Assembly (NCBI RefSeq): GCF_001447155.2
Contig: NZ_CP014754.1
Coordinates: 1,302,001 to 1,366,000 of the forward strand
Source: Marinobacter sp. LQ44
Lineage (GTDB): Bacteria > Pseudomonadota > Gammaproteobacteria > Pseudomonadales > Oleiphilaceae
Direction: 5' to 3'
DNA: 64,000 nucleotides
Shown here: positions 53,541 through 62,802 of the stretch, one piece after another
Layout: each line of letters opens with the position of its first letter
How positions within the stretch are numbered: the first letter of the stretch is position 1
Position numbers and translations under genes: made by a program
The notes under the pieces: model-generated
Seen by the model: only the letters and a program-made list of their open reading frames with translations
Database searches by the model: none
Told to the model about the DNA's origin: nothing

Positions 53541-54139
53541 CCCAGGAAACCTCCCTGCTCGACTCGCTCAGGCAAGCCGGGGCAGACAGGCTGGACCCGG
53601 TGCGCTTTCGCTACCTGGAGTCCTTCGAACGGCGATTGCGCGCAAAGGGCCTGCAACACGGTGAACACTGGCTGAAGCTGCAGCAGGCCGTTTCCGATTA
53701 CCGGACATACCACGCTGAGGCAGATAGCGCAGAGCCGGCCTTAAAGCCCACAGGCGGCCAGAACCCGTCGCAACTTGGCAACCTGGTGGATACTCTGAAC
53801 CGGTCAACGGAAGCGCCGGAACCGCCCCCTCGCTCAGTGCTTGAGCAGCGGATCTTCGGAGGCGAGGAGGAACGCCCGGGAGAAGGCCCGGTTATCGACT
53901 CACCCAGGCCCCTCAAAGCCCTGGCCCGGGTTACCACCGGCCAAGAGGCCCGGGCACTGCAACAGCGCATTCTTCAGTCTATTGAAAGCACACCCGAAGA
54001 AGCCGGCCCCATGAACGCACACCGGCTGGTCAGCCGGGCGCTGGCCGAGATGCAGAAACTCTCGCCCGAGTACACGCTCCGCTTTGCCCGTTATATCGAC
54101 ACCTTGCTGGCACTGGAAAAGTCTTCGCGGAAAAACTGA
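53537..54139 (+). CDS. DUF2894 family protein
   Basis: 200 residues. Opening LLDSLRQAGADRLDPVRFRY, LESFERRLRAKGLQ and ending MNAHRLVSRALAEMQKLSPE, YTLRFARYIDTLLALEK are DUF2894 blocks. Soluble. Overlaps the OmpA-like gene by four bases; last gene of the operon, before a bidirectional terminator. Takes the place that an effector would have in Zorya, but shows no nuclease or helicase motif. Confidence 0.85.
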   Translation: MTQETSLLDSLRQAGADRLDPVRFRYLESFERRLRAKGLQHGEHWLKLQQAVSDYRTYHAEADSAEPALKPTGGQNPSQLGNLVDTLNRSTEAPEPPPRSVLEQRIFGGEEERPGEGPVIDSPRPLKALARVTTGQEARALQQRILQSIESTPEEAGPMNAHRLVSRALAEMQKLSPEYTLRFARYIDTLLALEKSSRKN

Positions 54140-54172
54140 CACCCCACGGCCAGGTGCATTCACGCTAAACAA

Positions 54173-54203
54173 AAAAGCCCCGACCACTAGGGTCAGGGCT
54201 TTC
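54173..54203. terminator. bidirectional terminator between DUF2894 and fba
   Basis: AAAAGCCC, GACC, short loop, GGTC, GGGCTTT: stem interrupted by one unpaired base, with an A-run on the left and T-run on the right. Convergent genes end on both sides. Confidence 0.75.
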
Positions 54204-54224
54204 AGGTAAGCGAGGCAGAGAGCC

Positions 54225-55289
54225 TTACTTGACCTTCGGGTCCAGCTCGCCAGCCTCATACCGCTCGAACATCTGCTCGAGGTTCAGAGGCTTGATCTTG
54301 CTGGCCTGGCCGGCACAACCAAACGCCTCGTAGCGAGCTACGCAGATATCGGTCATGGCGACCATAGTGGCCTTGAGGAATTTGCGCGGGTCGAATTCGG
54401 CCGGGTTCTGGGCCATGAAACGACGAACGGCACCGGTAGAGGCAAGGCGCAGGTCGGTGTCGATGTTGACCTTGCGTACGCCGTGTTTGATGCCTTCGAC
54501 GATTTCCTCCACCGGCACACCGTAGGTTTCCGGAATCTCACCACCGAATTCGTTGATCACCTTCAGCCACTCCTGGGGTACGGAGCTTGAGCCGTGCATG
54601 ACCAGGTGGGTGTCCGGGATGCGGGCGTGGATGGCTTTGATCTGGTCGATGGCCAGGATGTCACCTGTGGGCGGACGGGTGAACTTGTAGGCGCCGTGGC
54701 TGGTGCCGATGGCGATGGCCAGTGCGTCTACCTGGGTTTTCTGGACGAAGTCGGCAGCTTCTTCCGGATCGGTCAGCATCTGGCTATGGTCCAGGGTGCC
54801 TTCGGCGCCAATGCCGTCTTCTTCACCGGCCTGGCCGGTTTCGAGGGAGCCCAGGCAGCCCAGTTCACCTTCTACGGAGACACCACAGGCGTGGGCCATT
54901 TCAACGGTGCGACGGGTGACGTCTACGTTGTATTCGTAGCTGGTCGGGGTTTTGCCGTCTTCACCCAGGGAGCCGTCCATCATGACGGAGCTGAAGCCGA
55001 GCTGGATGGAGCGCTGGCAAACTGCGGGGCTGGTGCCGTGGTCCTGATGCATAACCACAGGGATGTGCGGCCATTCTTCGATGGCGGCCAGGATCAGGTG
55101 GCGCAGGAAAGGCGCACCGGCGTATTTGCGGGCACCGGCGGAGGCCTGAACAATGACCGGGGAGTCGGTTTTGTCGGCGGCTTCCATGATGGCGCGCATT
55201 TGTTCGAGGTTGTTCACGTTAAAGGCTGGCACACCGTAACCGTGCTCGGCGGCGTGGTCCAGAAGTTGCCGCAGCGAAATCAGGGCCAT
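54225..55289 (-). CDS. fba: fructose-bisphosphate aldolase, class II
   Basis: 354 residues from ATG 55289 with GGAGAC upstream; the ORF is open further but that part overlaps repeat D. Zinc ligands in [10 protein letters not shown] and VEGELG, plus [13 protein letters not shown] and [10 protein letters not shown] of the FbaA type. Splits fructose-1,6-bisphosphate in glycolysis/gluconeogenesis and the Calvin-like steps. Follows pgk on the minus strand, separated by repeat element D. Confidence 0.95.
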   Translation of the reverse strand: MALISLRQLLDHAAEHGYGVPAFNVNNLEQMRAIMEAADKTDSPVIVQASAGARKYAGAPFLRHLILAAIEEWPHIPVVMHQDHGTSPAVCQRSIQLGFSSVMMDGSLGEDGKTPTSYEYNVDVTRRTVEMAHACGVSVEGELGCLGSLETGQAGEEDGIGAEGTLDHSQMLTDPEEAADFVQKTQVDALAIAIGTSHGAYKFTRPPTGDILAIDQIKAIHARIPDTHLVMHGSSSVPQEWLKVINEFGGEIPETYGVPVEEIVEGIKHGVRKVNIDTDLRLASTGAVRRFMAQNPAEFDPRKFLKATMVAMTDICVARYEAFGCAGQASKIKPLNLEQMFERYEAGELDPKVK

Positions 55290-55356
55290 GGGTTGTCTCC
55301 TTCGTTGACTTTTTGATGTTTGAATTCTGTTCGTTTCAGACTTTTGAGTCTGCTGC

Positions 55357-55544
55357 GGAGGGTGGGGTAGGTCTTTCGCGGAACCGCTACGAGCACCCGC
55401 GGGCGGGTCCGGCCAGCAATCATAGATTGCTGTCGTTCGGCTGCGCATGAAGCTCCGCTTCATAAACGCTTGCCTCACCCATGTGCGCTTCTCTCAGGCC
55501 ATCCCTGGCCTTCGAAATTCCGCGAAAGACCTACCCCACCCTCC
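55357..55544. repeat. cloverleaf-like inverted-repeat element D (enlarged)
   Basis: Perfect 27-base arms, 55357-55383 and 55518-55544 (GGGTAGGTCTTTCGCGGAA...). On the minus strand the centre begins like element E, hairpin GGCCAGGGATGGCC then GAGAGAAGCGCACATGG, and ends GTGCTCGTAGCGG, but about 80 extra bases are inserted in its second hairpin, with their own hairpins ATGAAGCGGAGCTTCAT and CAGCAATC-TAT-GATTGCTG. Confidence 0.7.
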
Positions 55545-55591
55545 TTGCGATTCTGGCCCTGCGCGGGTTTCTCTCAGAATCGCTTTGTTGA

Positions 55592-56752
55592 TTACGCTCC
55601 GCGTTCTTCCAACACGGCAACCGCCGGCAGGGTTTTGCCTTCCACGAATTCCAGGAACGCGCCGCCGCCGGTTGAGATGTAGGAGATCTTGTCAGCTATG
55701 CCGTATTTGTCAACGGCCGCGACGGTGTCGCCGCCGCCTGCCAGGGAGAAGGCGTCGCTTTCGGCGATGGCTTCAGCCAATGCTTGGGTGCCGTTGCCGA
55801 ACTGGTCGAATTCGAATACGCCAACCGGGCCGTTCCACAGGATGGTTTTGGCGTTCTTGAGCAGGCTCGCGAACTGGCCGGCGGTTTCCGGGCCTACGTC
55901 GAGGATCATGTCGTCGTCGCTGACGTCGGAGATGTTTTTCACGGTGGCGGTGGCAGTTTCGGCGAATTCGCTGGCGACCACTACGTCAACCGGCAGCGGG
56001 ATCTCCACGCGGCTGGCGATGTCTTTGGCGGTGTCGATCAGGTCGTGTTCGCACAGGGATTTGCCCACCGGGTGGCCGGCTGCGGCCAGGAAGGTGTTGG
56101 CGATGCCGCCACCGACGATGATCTGGTCACACACTTTTTCCAGGGCGTTGAGTACGTCGAGTTTGGTGGAGACTTTGGAGCCGCCAACGATGGCGACAAC
56201 GGGTTTGGCCGGGTTATCCAGGGCTTTGCCGAGGGCGTCGAGTTCTGCTGCCAGCAGGGGGCCGGCGCAGGCTTCTGGGGCGAACTTCGCTACGCCGTGG
56301 GTGGAGGCCTGGGCGCGGTGGGCGGTGCCGAAGGCGTCCATCACGTAGACGTCGCACAGGGCGGCGTATTGTTTGGCCAGGTCTTCGTTGTCTTTCTTTT
56401 CGCCTTTGTTGAAGCGAACGTTTTCGAGCAGCACCACTTCGCCGTCGGCCACTTCAACGCCGTTGAGGTAGTCCTTGATCAGGCGCACTTCCTGGCCGAG
56501 CAGGGTGCTCAGGTGTTCGGCAACCGGCTTCATGGAAGAGGCCTCGTCGTACACGCCTTCTTCCGGGCGACCCAGGTGGGACATCAGCATGACTTTGGCG
56601 CCGGCGTCTTTAGCGGCTTTGATGGTCGGCAGCGAGGCGCGGATGCGGGCGTCGCTGGAGACTTTGCCGTTTTTGACCGGTACGTTCAGGTCTTCACGAA
56701 TCAGAACCCGATTGCCGGCGAGGTTCAGGTCAGTCATTTTTTTGATGGCCAT
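55592..56752 (-). CDS. pgk: phosphoglycerate kinase
   Basis: 386 residues from ATG 56752 (MTDLNLAG at 56737 is an alternative). [40 protein letters not shown] region for 3-phosphoglycerate, and C-terminal [17 protein letters not shown] with the nucleotide loop and [19 protein letters not shown] ending. Glycolysis, ATP-forming step. Between epd and fba. Confidence 0.95.
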   Translation of the reverse strand: MAIKKMTDLNLAGNRVLIREDLNVPVKNGKVSSDARIRASLPTIKAAKDAGAKVMLMSHLGRPEEGVYDEASSMKPVAEHLSTLLGQEVRLIKDYLNGVEVADGEVVLLENVRFNKGEKKDNEDLAKQYAALCDVYVMDAFGTAHRAQASTHGVAKFAPEACAGPLLAAELDALGKALDNPAKPVVAIVGGSKVSTKLDVLNALEKVCDQIIVGGGIANTFLAAAGHPVGKSLCEHDLIDTAKDIASRVEIPLPVDVVVASEFAETATATVKNISDVSDDDMILDVGPETAGQFASLLKNAKTILWNGPVGVFEFDQFGNGTQALAEAIAESDAFSLAGGGDTVAAVDKYGIADKISYISTGGGAFLEFVEGKTLPAVAVLEERGA

Positions 56753-56872
56753 AGTTACAGTTCCATTTCTACGGGTTAGAACGTTATTGCCACGGGCGAC
56801 ACAGACTTGCACGGACGAAAAGATAAAAGAGCTTTGTATTTGTCCGTGTTCGTCCGTGTGGTCCGTGGCTCA

Positions 56873-57904
56873 TCAATCAGTTTTCTCAAGCCAGACCTTG
56901 CTGACATCCAGCATCCGGTTGGCGAAGCCCCATTCATTGTCGAACCAGCAGAGTACTTTCACCATGGTGCCGCCGGTGACTCGGGTCTGGCCGCCGTCTA
57001 CCACGCCGGAATGGGCGTCGTGGTTGAAGTCGGAACTGGCCAGCAGTTCATCGGTGTAACCGAGGATGCCTTTCAGGCCTCCCTTTGCGGCGTTCTGTAA
57101 TAGCTGGTTCACCGCCATTACATCGGTGGCCTCGCGTACATTCACCACCATGTCTATAGCAGAGACATTAAGCGTTGGCACGCGCATGGCCACGGAGCTG
57201 AAGCGACCCACCATATGAGGCAGCAAACGCTCGATGCCACGGGCCAGTCCTGTGTCTACCGGGACGATATTATGAAGCGCGCTGCGGGTGCGGCGCAGGT
57301 CCTGGTGGTGGTAAGCATCGATCACCGGCTGGTCGTTCATGGCGGCGTGGATAGTGGTGGTACTGCCCTGCTCTACGCCGAAGGCGTCGTCCAGTACCTT
57401 GATCACCGGTACCAGACAGTTGGTGGTGCAGGAGCCCGCAGCCACAATCACATCCTCAGCATTCAGCTGGTGGTCGTTGATTCCGAACACCACGGTGCGG
57501 TCCACATCGGATTCGCCTGGCTGGGAAAACAGCAGGCGTTGGGCGCCCGCCTCAATGTGTTTCTCCGCTGTGGCGCGGTCGGAGTAAGCGCCGGAGCATT
57601 CCAGCACCAGGTCTACGTCCAGCAAACGCCATGGCAGATCACTCGGGTCCGGGTGGCGCAGCACCCGGATGCGATCGCCGTTGACCACCAGGTTATCGCC
57701 ATCCACCGCCACCTCACCGTGAAACCGCCCGTGGGTGGAGTCGTATTTGGTGAGATGGGCGATGGTGTCGATATCCGACAACTCGTTGATCGCGACCACC
57801 TGCAGATGGTCGCGATAGCCGTTTTCATAGAGTGCCCGCAACACGCACTGGCCTATGCGGCCGTACCCGTTGATGGCGATGCGAAACGGCGTTGAGTTGG
57901 TCAT
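56873..57904 (-). CDS. epd: erythrose-4-phosphate dehydrogenase (GapA family)
   Basis: 343 residues. NAD-binding INGYGRIGQCVLRALYENGY, catalytic Cys159 in AAGSCTTNCLVPVIKVLDD, and His in the following domain. The position between tkt and pgk is where Pseudomonas and relatives carry epd, which makes 4-phosphoerythronate for pyridoxal phosphate synthesis. A glyceraldehyde-3-phosphate dehydrogenase activity cannot be excluded from sequence alone. ATG overlaps the tkt stop. Confidence 0.88.
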   Translation of the reverse strand: MTNSTPFRIAINGYGRIGQCVLRALYENGYRDHLQVVAINELSDIDTIAHLTKYDSTHGRFHGEVAVDGDNLVVNGDRIRVLRHPDPSDLPWRLLDVDLVLECSGAYSDRATAEKHIEAGAQRLLFSQPGESDVDRTVVFGINDHQLNAEDVIVAAGSCTTNCLVPVIKVLDDAFGVEQGSTTTIHAAMNDQPVIDAYHHQDLRRTRSALHNIVPVDTGLARGIERLLPHMVGRFSSVAMRVPTLNVSAIDMVVNVREATDVMAVNQLLQNAAKGGLKGILGYTDELLASSDFNHDAHSGVVDGGQTRVTGGTMVKVLCWFDNEWGFANRMLDVSKVWLEKTD

Positions 57905-59904
57905 CAGGCGTCCAGGAGCTCGTCAGCCACTTCCAGGATGTTGTCGACGGTGAAGCCGAATTCCTTGAACAACTCGCCAGCAGGCGCAGACTCACCGAAG
58001 GTGGTCATGCCCACAACCCGGCCGTCCAGGCCCACGTACTTGTACCAGTAGTCAGCAATGCCGGCTTCGATGGCGATGCGGTTGGTGACTTCCAGCGGCA
58101 GCACCTGTTGCTTGTACTCGGCGCTCTGGGCGTCGAATACATCGGTAGACGGCATGGACACCACACGCACAGCCTTGCCCTGCTCGCGCAGCTTGGCGGC
58201 AACGTCCTGGGCCAGGGCCACTTCAGAGCCGGTGGCAATCAGGATCAGCTCCGGGGTGCCTTCGCTGTCAGACAGCACGTAGCCACCCTTGGCAACGTTG
58301 GCCAGCTGCTCGGCGTCACGCTGCTGGTGCGGCAGGTTCTGACGAGAGAACACCATGGCGGTGGGGCCGTCGTTGCGCTCGAGGGCGGCTTTCCAGGCCA
58401 CCGCAGATTCCACGGTGTCGGCCGGGCGCCACGTGCTCATGTTCGGCGTGGTGCGCAGGCTGGCCATCTGTTCAATGGGCTGGTGCGTGGGACCGTCTTC
58501 GCCCAGACCGATGGAGTCGTGGGTGAAGACAAAGATGGAGCGCTGCTTCATGAGGGCCGCCATGCGTACCGCGTTGCGGCAGTATTCCATGAAGATCAGG
58601 AAGGTGGCGCCGTAGGGAACAAAACCGCCGTGCAGGGCGATGCCGTTCATAATGGCGGCCATTCCGAACTCACGTACACCGTAATAGATGTAGTTGCCGG
58701 AGGCGTCGTCTTTGGTCACGCCTTTGCAGCCAGACCAGATGGTCAGGTTGGAACCGGCCAGGTCGGCGGAGCCGCCCATCAGTTCCGGCAGCAGCGGGCC
58801 ATAGGCGTTCAGGGTGTTCTGGGATGCCTTACGGGAAGCGATGGTGTCGCCCTTGTCCTGGCATTCCTGAATGTAGGCCTGTGCCTTCTGGGCGAAATCT
58901 GCCGGCAGTTCGCCGGCCATACGGCGCTTGAACTCAGCGGCCAGTTCCGGCTCGGCTTTTTCGTAGGCGGCGAATTTCTCTTCCCATGCCTTCTGGGCAG
59001 CGGCGCCTTTTTCTTTGGCATCCCAGGCTGCGTAAATTTCAGAAGGAACTTCAAACGGACCGTGCTGCCAGCCCAGCGCTTCCCGGGTCAGGGCGATTTC
59101 ATCGTCACCCAGCGGGGCGCCGTGGCAATCTTCCTTGCCCTGTTTATTGGGGGAACCAAAGCCGATGATGGTTTTGCAGCAGATGATGGTGGGCTGATCG
59201 GTATTCGCGCGGGCCGCTTCGATGGCCGCACGAATGGCATCGGCATCGTGGCCATCCACGTTCGGGATAACCTGCCAGCCGTAGGATTCGAAACGCTTGG
59301 GCGTGTCGTCGGTAAACCAGCCTTCTACTTCACCATCAATGGAAATGCCGTTGTCGTCGTAGAAGAACACCAGTTTACCCAGGCCCAAAGTACCGGCCAG
59401 GGAGGCGACTTCGTGGGAGATGCCTTCCATCAGGCAGCCATCGCCCAGGAAGGCGTAGGTGTAGTGATCAACAATCTCGTGGCCCGGGCGGTTGAACTGC
59501 GCCGCCAGGGATTTCTCGGCCAACGCGAAACCAACGGCATTGGCAATGCCCTGCCCCAGCGGGCCAGTGGTGGTCTCGATGCCCGGCGTATAGCCGTATT
59601 CCGGGTGGCCCGGGGTTTTGGAGTGCAACTGGCGGAAGTTCTTGATGTCGTCAATGGAGACGTCGTACCCACTCAGGTGCAGCAGGGAATACTGCAGCAT
59701 GGAGCCATGGCCGTTAGACAGCACAAAGCGGTCACGGTTGGCCCACTGAGGGTTGGCCGGGTTGTGGCTGAGGTAATCGTTCCACAGTACCTCGGCGATA
59801 TCCGCCATACCCATGGGCGCACCCGGGTGGCCGGACTTGGCTTTCTGAACCGCATCCATGCTCAGCGCGCGAATGGCGTTGGCGAGATCTTTACGGGACG
59901 ACAT
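57904..59904 (-). CDS. tkt: transketolase
   Basis: 666 residues. Thiamine diphosphate motif [34 protein letters not shown] N-terminus ([20 protein letters not shown]), and pyrimidine-domain [20 protein letters not shown]. Moves two-carbon units in the pentose phosphate pathway and supplies erythrose-4-phosphate, the substrate of the enzyme encoded by the next gene. First gene of the tkt-epd-pgk-fba series. Confidence 0.96.
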   Translation of the reverse strand: MSSRKDLANAIRALSMDAVQKAKSGHPGAPMGMADIAEVLWNDYLSHNPANPQWANRDRFVLSNGHGSMLQYSLLHLSGYDVSIDDIKNFRQLHSKTPGHPEYGYTPGIETTTGPLGQGIANAVGFALAEKSLAAQFNRPGHEIVDHYTYAFLGDGCLMEGISHEVASLAGTLGLGKLVFFYDDNGISIDGEVEGWFTDDTPKRFESYGWQVIPNVDGHDADAIRAAIEAARANTDQPTIICCKTIIGFGSPNKQGKEDCHGAPLGDDEIALTREALGWQHGPFEVPSEIYAAWDAKEKGAAAQKAWEEKFAAYEKAEPELAAEFKRRMAGELPADFAQKAQAYIQECQDKGDTIASRKASQNTLNAYGPLLPELMGGSADLAGSNLTIWSGCKGVTKDDASGNYIYYGVREFGMAAIMNGIALHGGFVPYGATFLIFMEYCRNAVRMAALMKQRSIFVFTHDSIGLGEDGPTHQPIEQMASLRTTPNMSTWRPADTVESAVAWKAALERNDGPTAMVFSRQNLPHQQRDAEQLANVAKGGYVLSDSEGTPELILIATGSEVALAQDVAAKLREQGKAVRVVSMPSTDVFDAQSAEYKQQVLPLEVTNRIAIEAGIADYWYKYVGLDGRVVGMTTFGESAPAGELFKEFGFTVDNILEVADELLDA

Positions 59905-60077
59905 TGACTATTCTCCAGTGTTTTTCAGGAAAAGAATTCAAGCTGCAAAAACTGCTTAAAAAGAAGGCGCGTATTTTCGCCGATTACGGTATGCCGGGGC
60001 AAATCCATATGTAGTGGTTTTCCGATGGCGGCGGCACAAACTCGCCAAAGCAACTGATTTCACAAAGCCATAAATCT

Positions 60078-60097
60078 ATATCAAAAAATTTTGATAT
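60078..60097. promoter_or_regulatory. operator 1 of the ArsR-methyltransferase regulator
   Basis: ATATCAAAAAATTTTGATAT, a near-perfect palindrome with nine-base arms, 42 bases upstream of the regulator gene. Confidence 0.65.
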
Positions 60098-60139
60098 GGC
60101 TATTGATCGACCAACTAATCCCCCCTACACTTGCCAACC

Positions 60140-61141
60140 ATGACCTCACTCAATGCACATGCTAACGAACTGTCCTCTGTGGACACCCTGGCACCGATCT
60201 TCAAGGCGAGCGGAGACCCCCTGCGCCTGGAAATCCTGCGGGTGCTGCGCCGTGACACCTTCGGCGTGCTTGAGCTGAGCCAGCTGTTTGATATGCGCCA
60301 GTCCGGCATGAGCCATCACCTGAAAGTGATGAATAAGGCCGGGCTGCTGGAACCCCAGCGTGAAGGCAACGCCATTTTCTACCGCCGCCCCCTGCATCTG
60401 GACAGCGACAAACTGGCGGACCAGGCCATCCGGCAGATTTTTGAGACGGTGGACCGCGTGCCCTTGCCGCCGCAGCTGGAAGAAAAGATTGAGGCAATCC
60501 GGGAGCAGCGGGCGGAGCAGTCCCAGGCGTTTTTCTCCCGACACTCGGAGCAGTTCCGGGAACAACAGGAATTGATTGCAGCCTTCGACCTCTATGCCGA
60601 ACCCACAGCAGAGCTGATCCGCAAGCGCACGACTCGGCAAGAATGGCGCAGTGCGCTGGAAATCGGTCCCGGTGAAGGTGCGTTCCTGCCCGTACTGTCA
60701 GCCCTGTTTGAACACGTGGTAGCGCTGGATAACAGCAAAGACATGCTGGCCAAGGCCACCCGCACCTGTATTGATGAGCGTTTGAATAATGTGGATTTGA
60801 TTGAAGGCGTCACCGACACCCTGCTGGCCCGCGGTGATGCCTTTGACCTGATCGTCGCCAACATGGTGCTGCACCATGTGCCCAGCCCGGCGGACATCTT
60901 CCTGGATGCCGCGGCACTGATGAACAGCGGTGGCTGTTTTATCGTCAGTGATTTGTGCAGCCATGATCAGGACTGGGCGAAAGAGAATTGCGGCGACCTC
61001 TGGCTTGGCTTTGAGCCGGAAGAGCTGACCGCCTGGGCCGCTGATGCCGGCCTGACCGCCGGAGAGCAACTGTTTATTGGCCTGCGCAACGGTTTCCAGG
61101 TGCAGGTACGGGAATTCTGGAAAACGTCCGCAACGGCTTGA
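60140..61141 (+). CDS. ArsR-family regulator fused to a SAM methyltransferase domain (SahR-like)
   Basis: 333 residues from ATG 60140. Winged HTH of ArsR type at about 15-85 (FKASGDPLRLEILRVLRRDT, SQLFDMRQSGMSHHLKVMNK), linker, then a class I methyltransferase fold (SALEIGPGEGAFLPVLSALF, IVANMVLHHVPSPADIFLDA). This two-domain type next to metK/ahcY corresponds to SahR, a regulator of the SAM cycle that responds to S-adenosylhomocysteine. Operators with the same palindrome lie before this gene and before metK, so autoregulation and metK control are inferred. Confidence 0.85.
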   Translation: MTSLNAHANELSSVDTLAPIFKASGDPLRLEILRVLRRDTFGVLELSQLFDMRQSGMSHHLKVMNKAGLLEPQREGNAIFYRRPLHLDSDKLADQAIRQIFETVDRVPLPPQLEEKIEAIREQRAEQSQAFFSRHSEQFREQQELIAAFDLYAEPTAELIRKRTTRQEWRSALEIGPGEGAFLPVLSALFEHVVALDNSKDMLAKATRTCIDERLNNVDLIEGVTDTLLARGDAFDLIVANMVLHHVPSPADIFLDAAALMNSGGCFIVSDLCSHDQDWAKENCGDLWLGFEPEELTAWAADAGLTAGEQLFIGLRNGFQVQVREFWKTSATA

Positions 61142-61160
61142 GGCCCGAGCGGATACTGGA

Positions 61161-61202
61161 ACATCAAAAAACTTTGATATTGTCGTACGTAGAAATACGT
61201 AC
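61161..61202. promoter_or_regulatory. operator 2 and adjacent palindrome at the metK promoter
   Basis: ACATCAAAAAACTTTGATAT (61161-61180) matches operator 1 at 18 of 20 positions. Directly after it, GTACGTAGAAATACGTAC (61185-61202) is a perfect seven-base-arm palindrome, possibly a second regulator site or a leader hairpin. Confidence 0.6.
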
Positions 61203-61237
61203 ACTGACTTTGAAAACGCTCACAAAGGAGCACCGCT

Positions 61238-62428
61238 ATGTCTGACTACAACATCTTCACCTCCGAATCGGTCTCTGAAGGCCACCCGGACAAACTGGCC
61301 GACCAGATTTCCGATGCGGTACTGGATGCCATCCTGGCCGACGACCCGCACGCCCGCGTGGCCTGCGAAACCATGGTCAAGACCGGCGTTGCCATCGTTG
61401 GCGGTGAAATCACCACCAGCGCCTGGGTAGACCTGGAAGACCTGGTGCGCGGTGTGATCAAAGACATCGGCTACACCTCCTCAGACGTGGGCTACGACGG
61501 CGACACCTGTGGCGTGATCAATATCATCGGCAAACAATCTGTCGACATCGCCCAGGGCGTTGACCGCCAAAAGCCGGAAGACCAGGGCGCCGGCGACCAG
61601 GGCCTGATGTTCGGCTACGCCAGCAACGAAACCGACGTGCTGATGCCAGCCCCGATCACCTTCTCTCACCGGCTGGTACAGCGCCAGGCCGAAGCCCGCA
61701 AAAGCGGCCTGCTGCCGTGGCTGCGCCCGGACGCCAAGAGCCAGGTTACCTGCCGCTATGAGAACGGCCAGGTGGTTGGTATTGATGCCGTGGTTCTGTC
61801 CACCCAGCACGATCCGGACGTGACCCAAGAAGACCTGAAAGAAGCGGTAATGGAGCTGATCGTCAAGCACACGCTGCCGGAAGAACTGCTGCACAAAGAC
61901 ACCCAGTTCCACATCAACCCGACCGGCAAGTTCGTGATCGGCGGCCCGGTGGGCGACTGTGGCCTGACCGGCCGTAAGATCATCGTAGACACCTACGGCG
62001 GCATGGCCCGCCACGGTGGCGGTGCGTTCTCCGGCAAAGACCCCTCGAAGGTTGACCGTTCTGCAGCCTATGCCGGTCGTTACGTGGCCAAGAACATCGT
62101 GGCCGCCGGCCTGGCCGAGAAGTGCGAGATTCAGGTGTCCTACGCCATCGGTGTCGCCCAGCCGACCTCCATTTCTTTGAACACCTTCGGCACCGGCAAG
62201 ATCAGCGACGACAAGATCATCGACCTGGTACGCGCACACTTCGACCTGCGCCCGTATGCGATCACCAACATGCTGGACCTGCTGCACCCGATGTACCGGG
62301 CCACAGCAGCCTACGGCCACTTCGGCCGCGATCCATACGAGATGACCGTTGGCGGCAAGACCTTCACCGCGTTCCCGTGGGAGAAGACCGACCGTGCTTC
62401 GGCTCTGAAGGACGCTGCGGGCATCTGA
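61238..62428 (+). CDS. metK: S-adenosylmethionine synthetase
   Basis: 396 residues. [58 protein letters not shown] and [20 protein letters not shown] are the substrate and ATP motifs. Makes SAM from methionine and ATP. Good GGAGCACCGCT site. Upstream of ahcY in the same direction, with repeat element E between. Confidence 0.97.
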   Translation: MSDYNIFTSESVSEGHPDKLADQISDAVLDAILADDPHARVACETMVKTGVAIVGGEITTSAWVDLEDLVRGVIKDIGYTSSDVGYDGDTCGVINIIGKQSVDIAQGVDRQKPEDQGAGDQGLMFGYASNETDVLMPAPITFSHRLVQRQAEARKSGLLPWLRPDAKSQVTCRYENGQVVGIDAVVLSTQHDPDVTQEDLKEAVMELIVKHTLPEELLHKDTQFHINPTGKFVIGGPVGDCGLTGRKIIVDTYGGMARHGGGAFSGKDPSKVDRSAAYAGRYVAKNIVAAGLAEKCEIQVSYAIGVAQPTSISLNTFGTGKISDDKIIDLVRAHFDLRPYAITNMLDLLHPMYRATAAYGHFGRDPYEMTVGGKTFTAFPWEKTDRASALKDAAGI

Positions 62429-62802
62429 CGATTTTGGGTCTGACTCTTTGAGTTGGGTCCTATTTTTGGCCCAGCCCTCTTGGTGTGGTGGTGGGCGGCG
62501 GCAAGGAACGTCTTTCGCACTTGTGGTGAGGGCTTATCGAAAACTCTTTCATGCAAGGCGCTGAAAGAAGGCCAAATTCAGTATTTCGGCGTACCGGAGA
62601 CGGCATACGCCAAAGTTTGAAAGAGGAGATGGGGAACGTCTTTCGCGGAATTTCGAAGGCCATGGATGGCCTGAGAGAAGCGCACATGGATGTGCTCGTA
62701 GCGGTTCCGCGAAAGACGTTCCCCATCTCCGACACAACCCATACAGGCGGTACCCGATAATGTTCCGGGACCGTAGAGAAAGGCTGACAGGAGAACACCC
62801 AA
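62429..62802. other. metK-ahcY intergenic region
   Basis: About 370 bases. It contains repeat element E (62625-62730) and a possible shorter hairpin before the ahcY start. I looked for an SAH riboswitch upstream of ahcY and saw none of its conserved core. Confidence 0.4.
62625..62730. repeat. cloverleaf-like inverted-repeat element E
   Basis: Perfect 26-base arms, 62625-62650 and 62705-62730 (GGGGAACGTCTTTCGCGGAA...). Centre of 54 bases with hairpins GGCCATGGATGGCC and GCACATGGATGTGC, each closing a GG loop between CAT and ATG. Confidence 0.75.

Noticed and set aside
56814..56875. GTCCGTG tandem words between pgk and epd
   Set aside because: Three imperfect GTCCGTG words within 30 bases resemble dispersed low-complexity sequence; no second clear copy or structure in the window to support a feature.
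57892..59907. 671-codon open frame antisense to transketolase
   Set aside because: High-GC codon bias keeps the antisense frame open; composition is Gly/Val/His-rich and it mirrors tkt exactly. Similar antisense frames over urtA, urtB, urea carboxylase, pgk and metK are rejected for the same reason.
62429..62802. SAH riboswitch upstream of ahcY
   Set aside because: The conserved core of the SAH riboswitch is not visible; the region is largely repeat element E.
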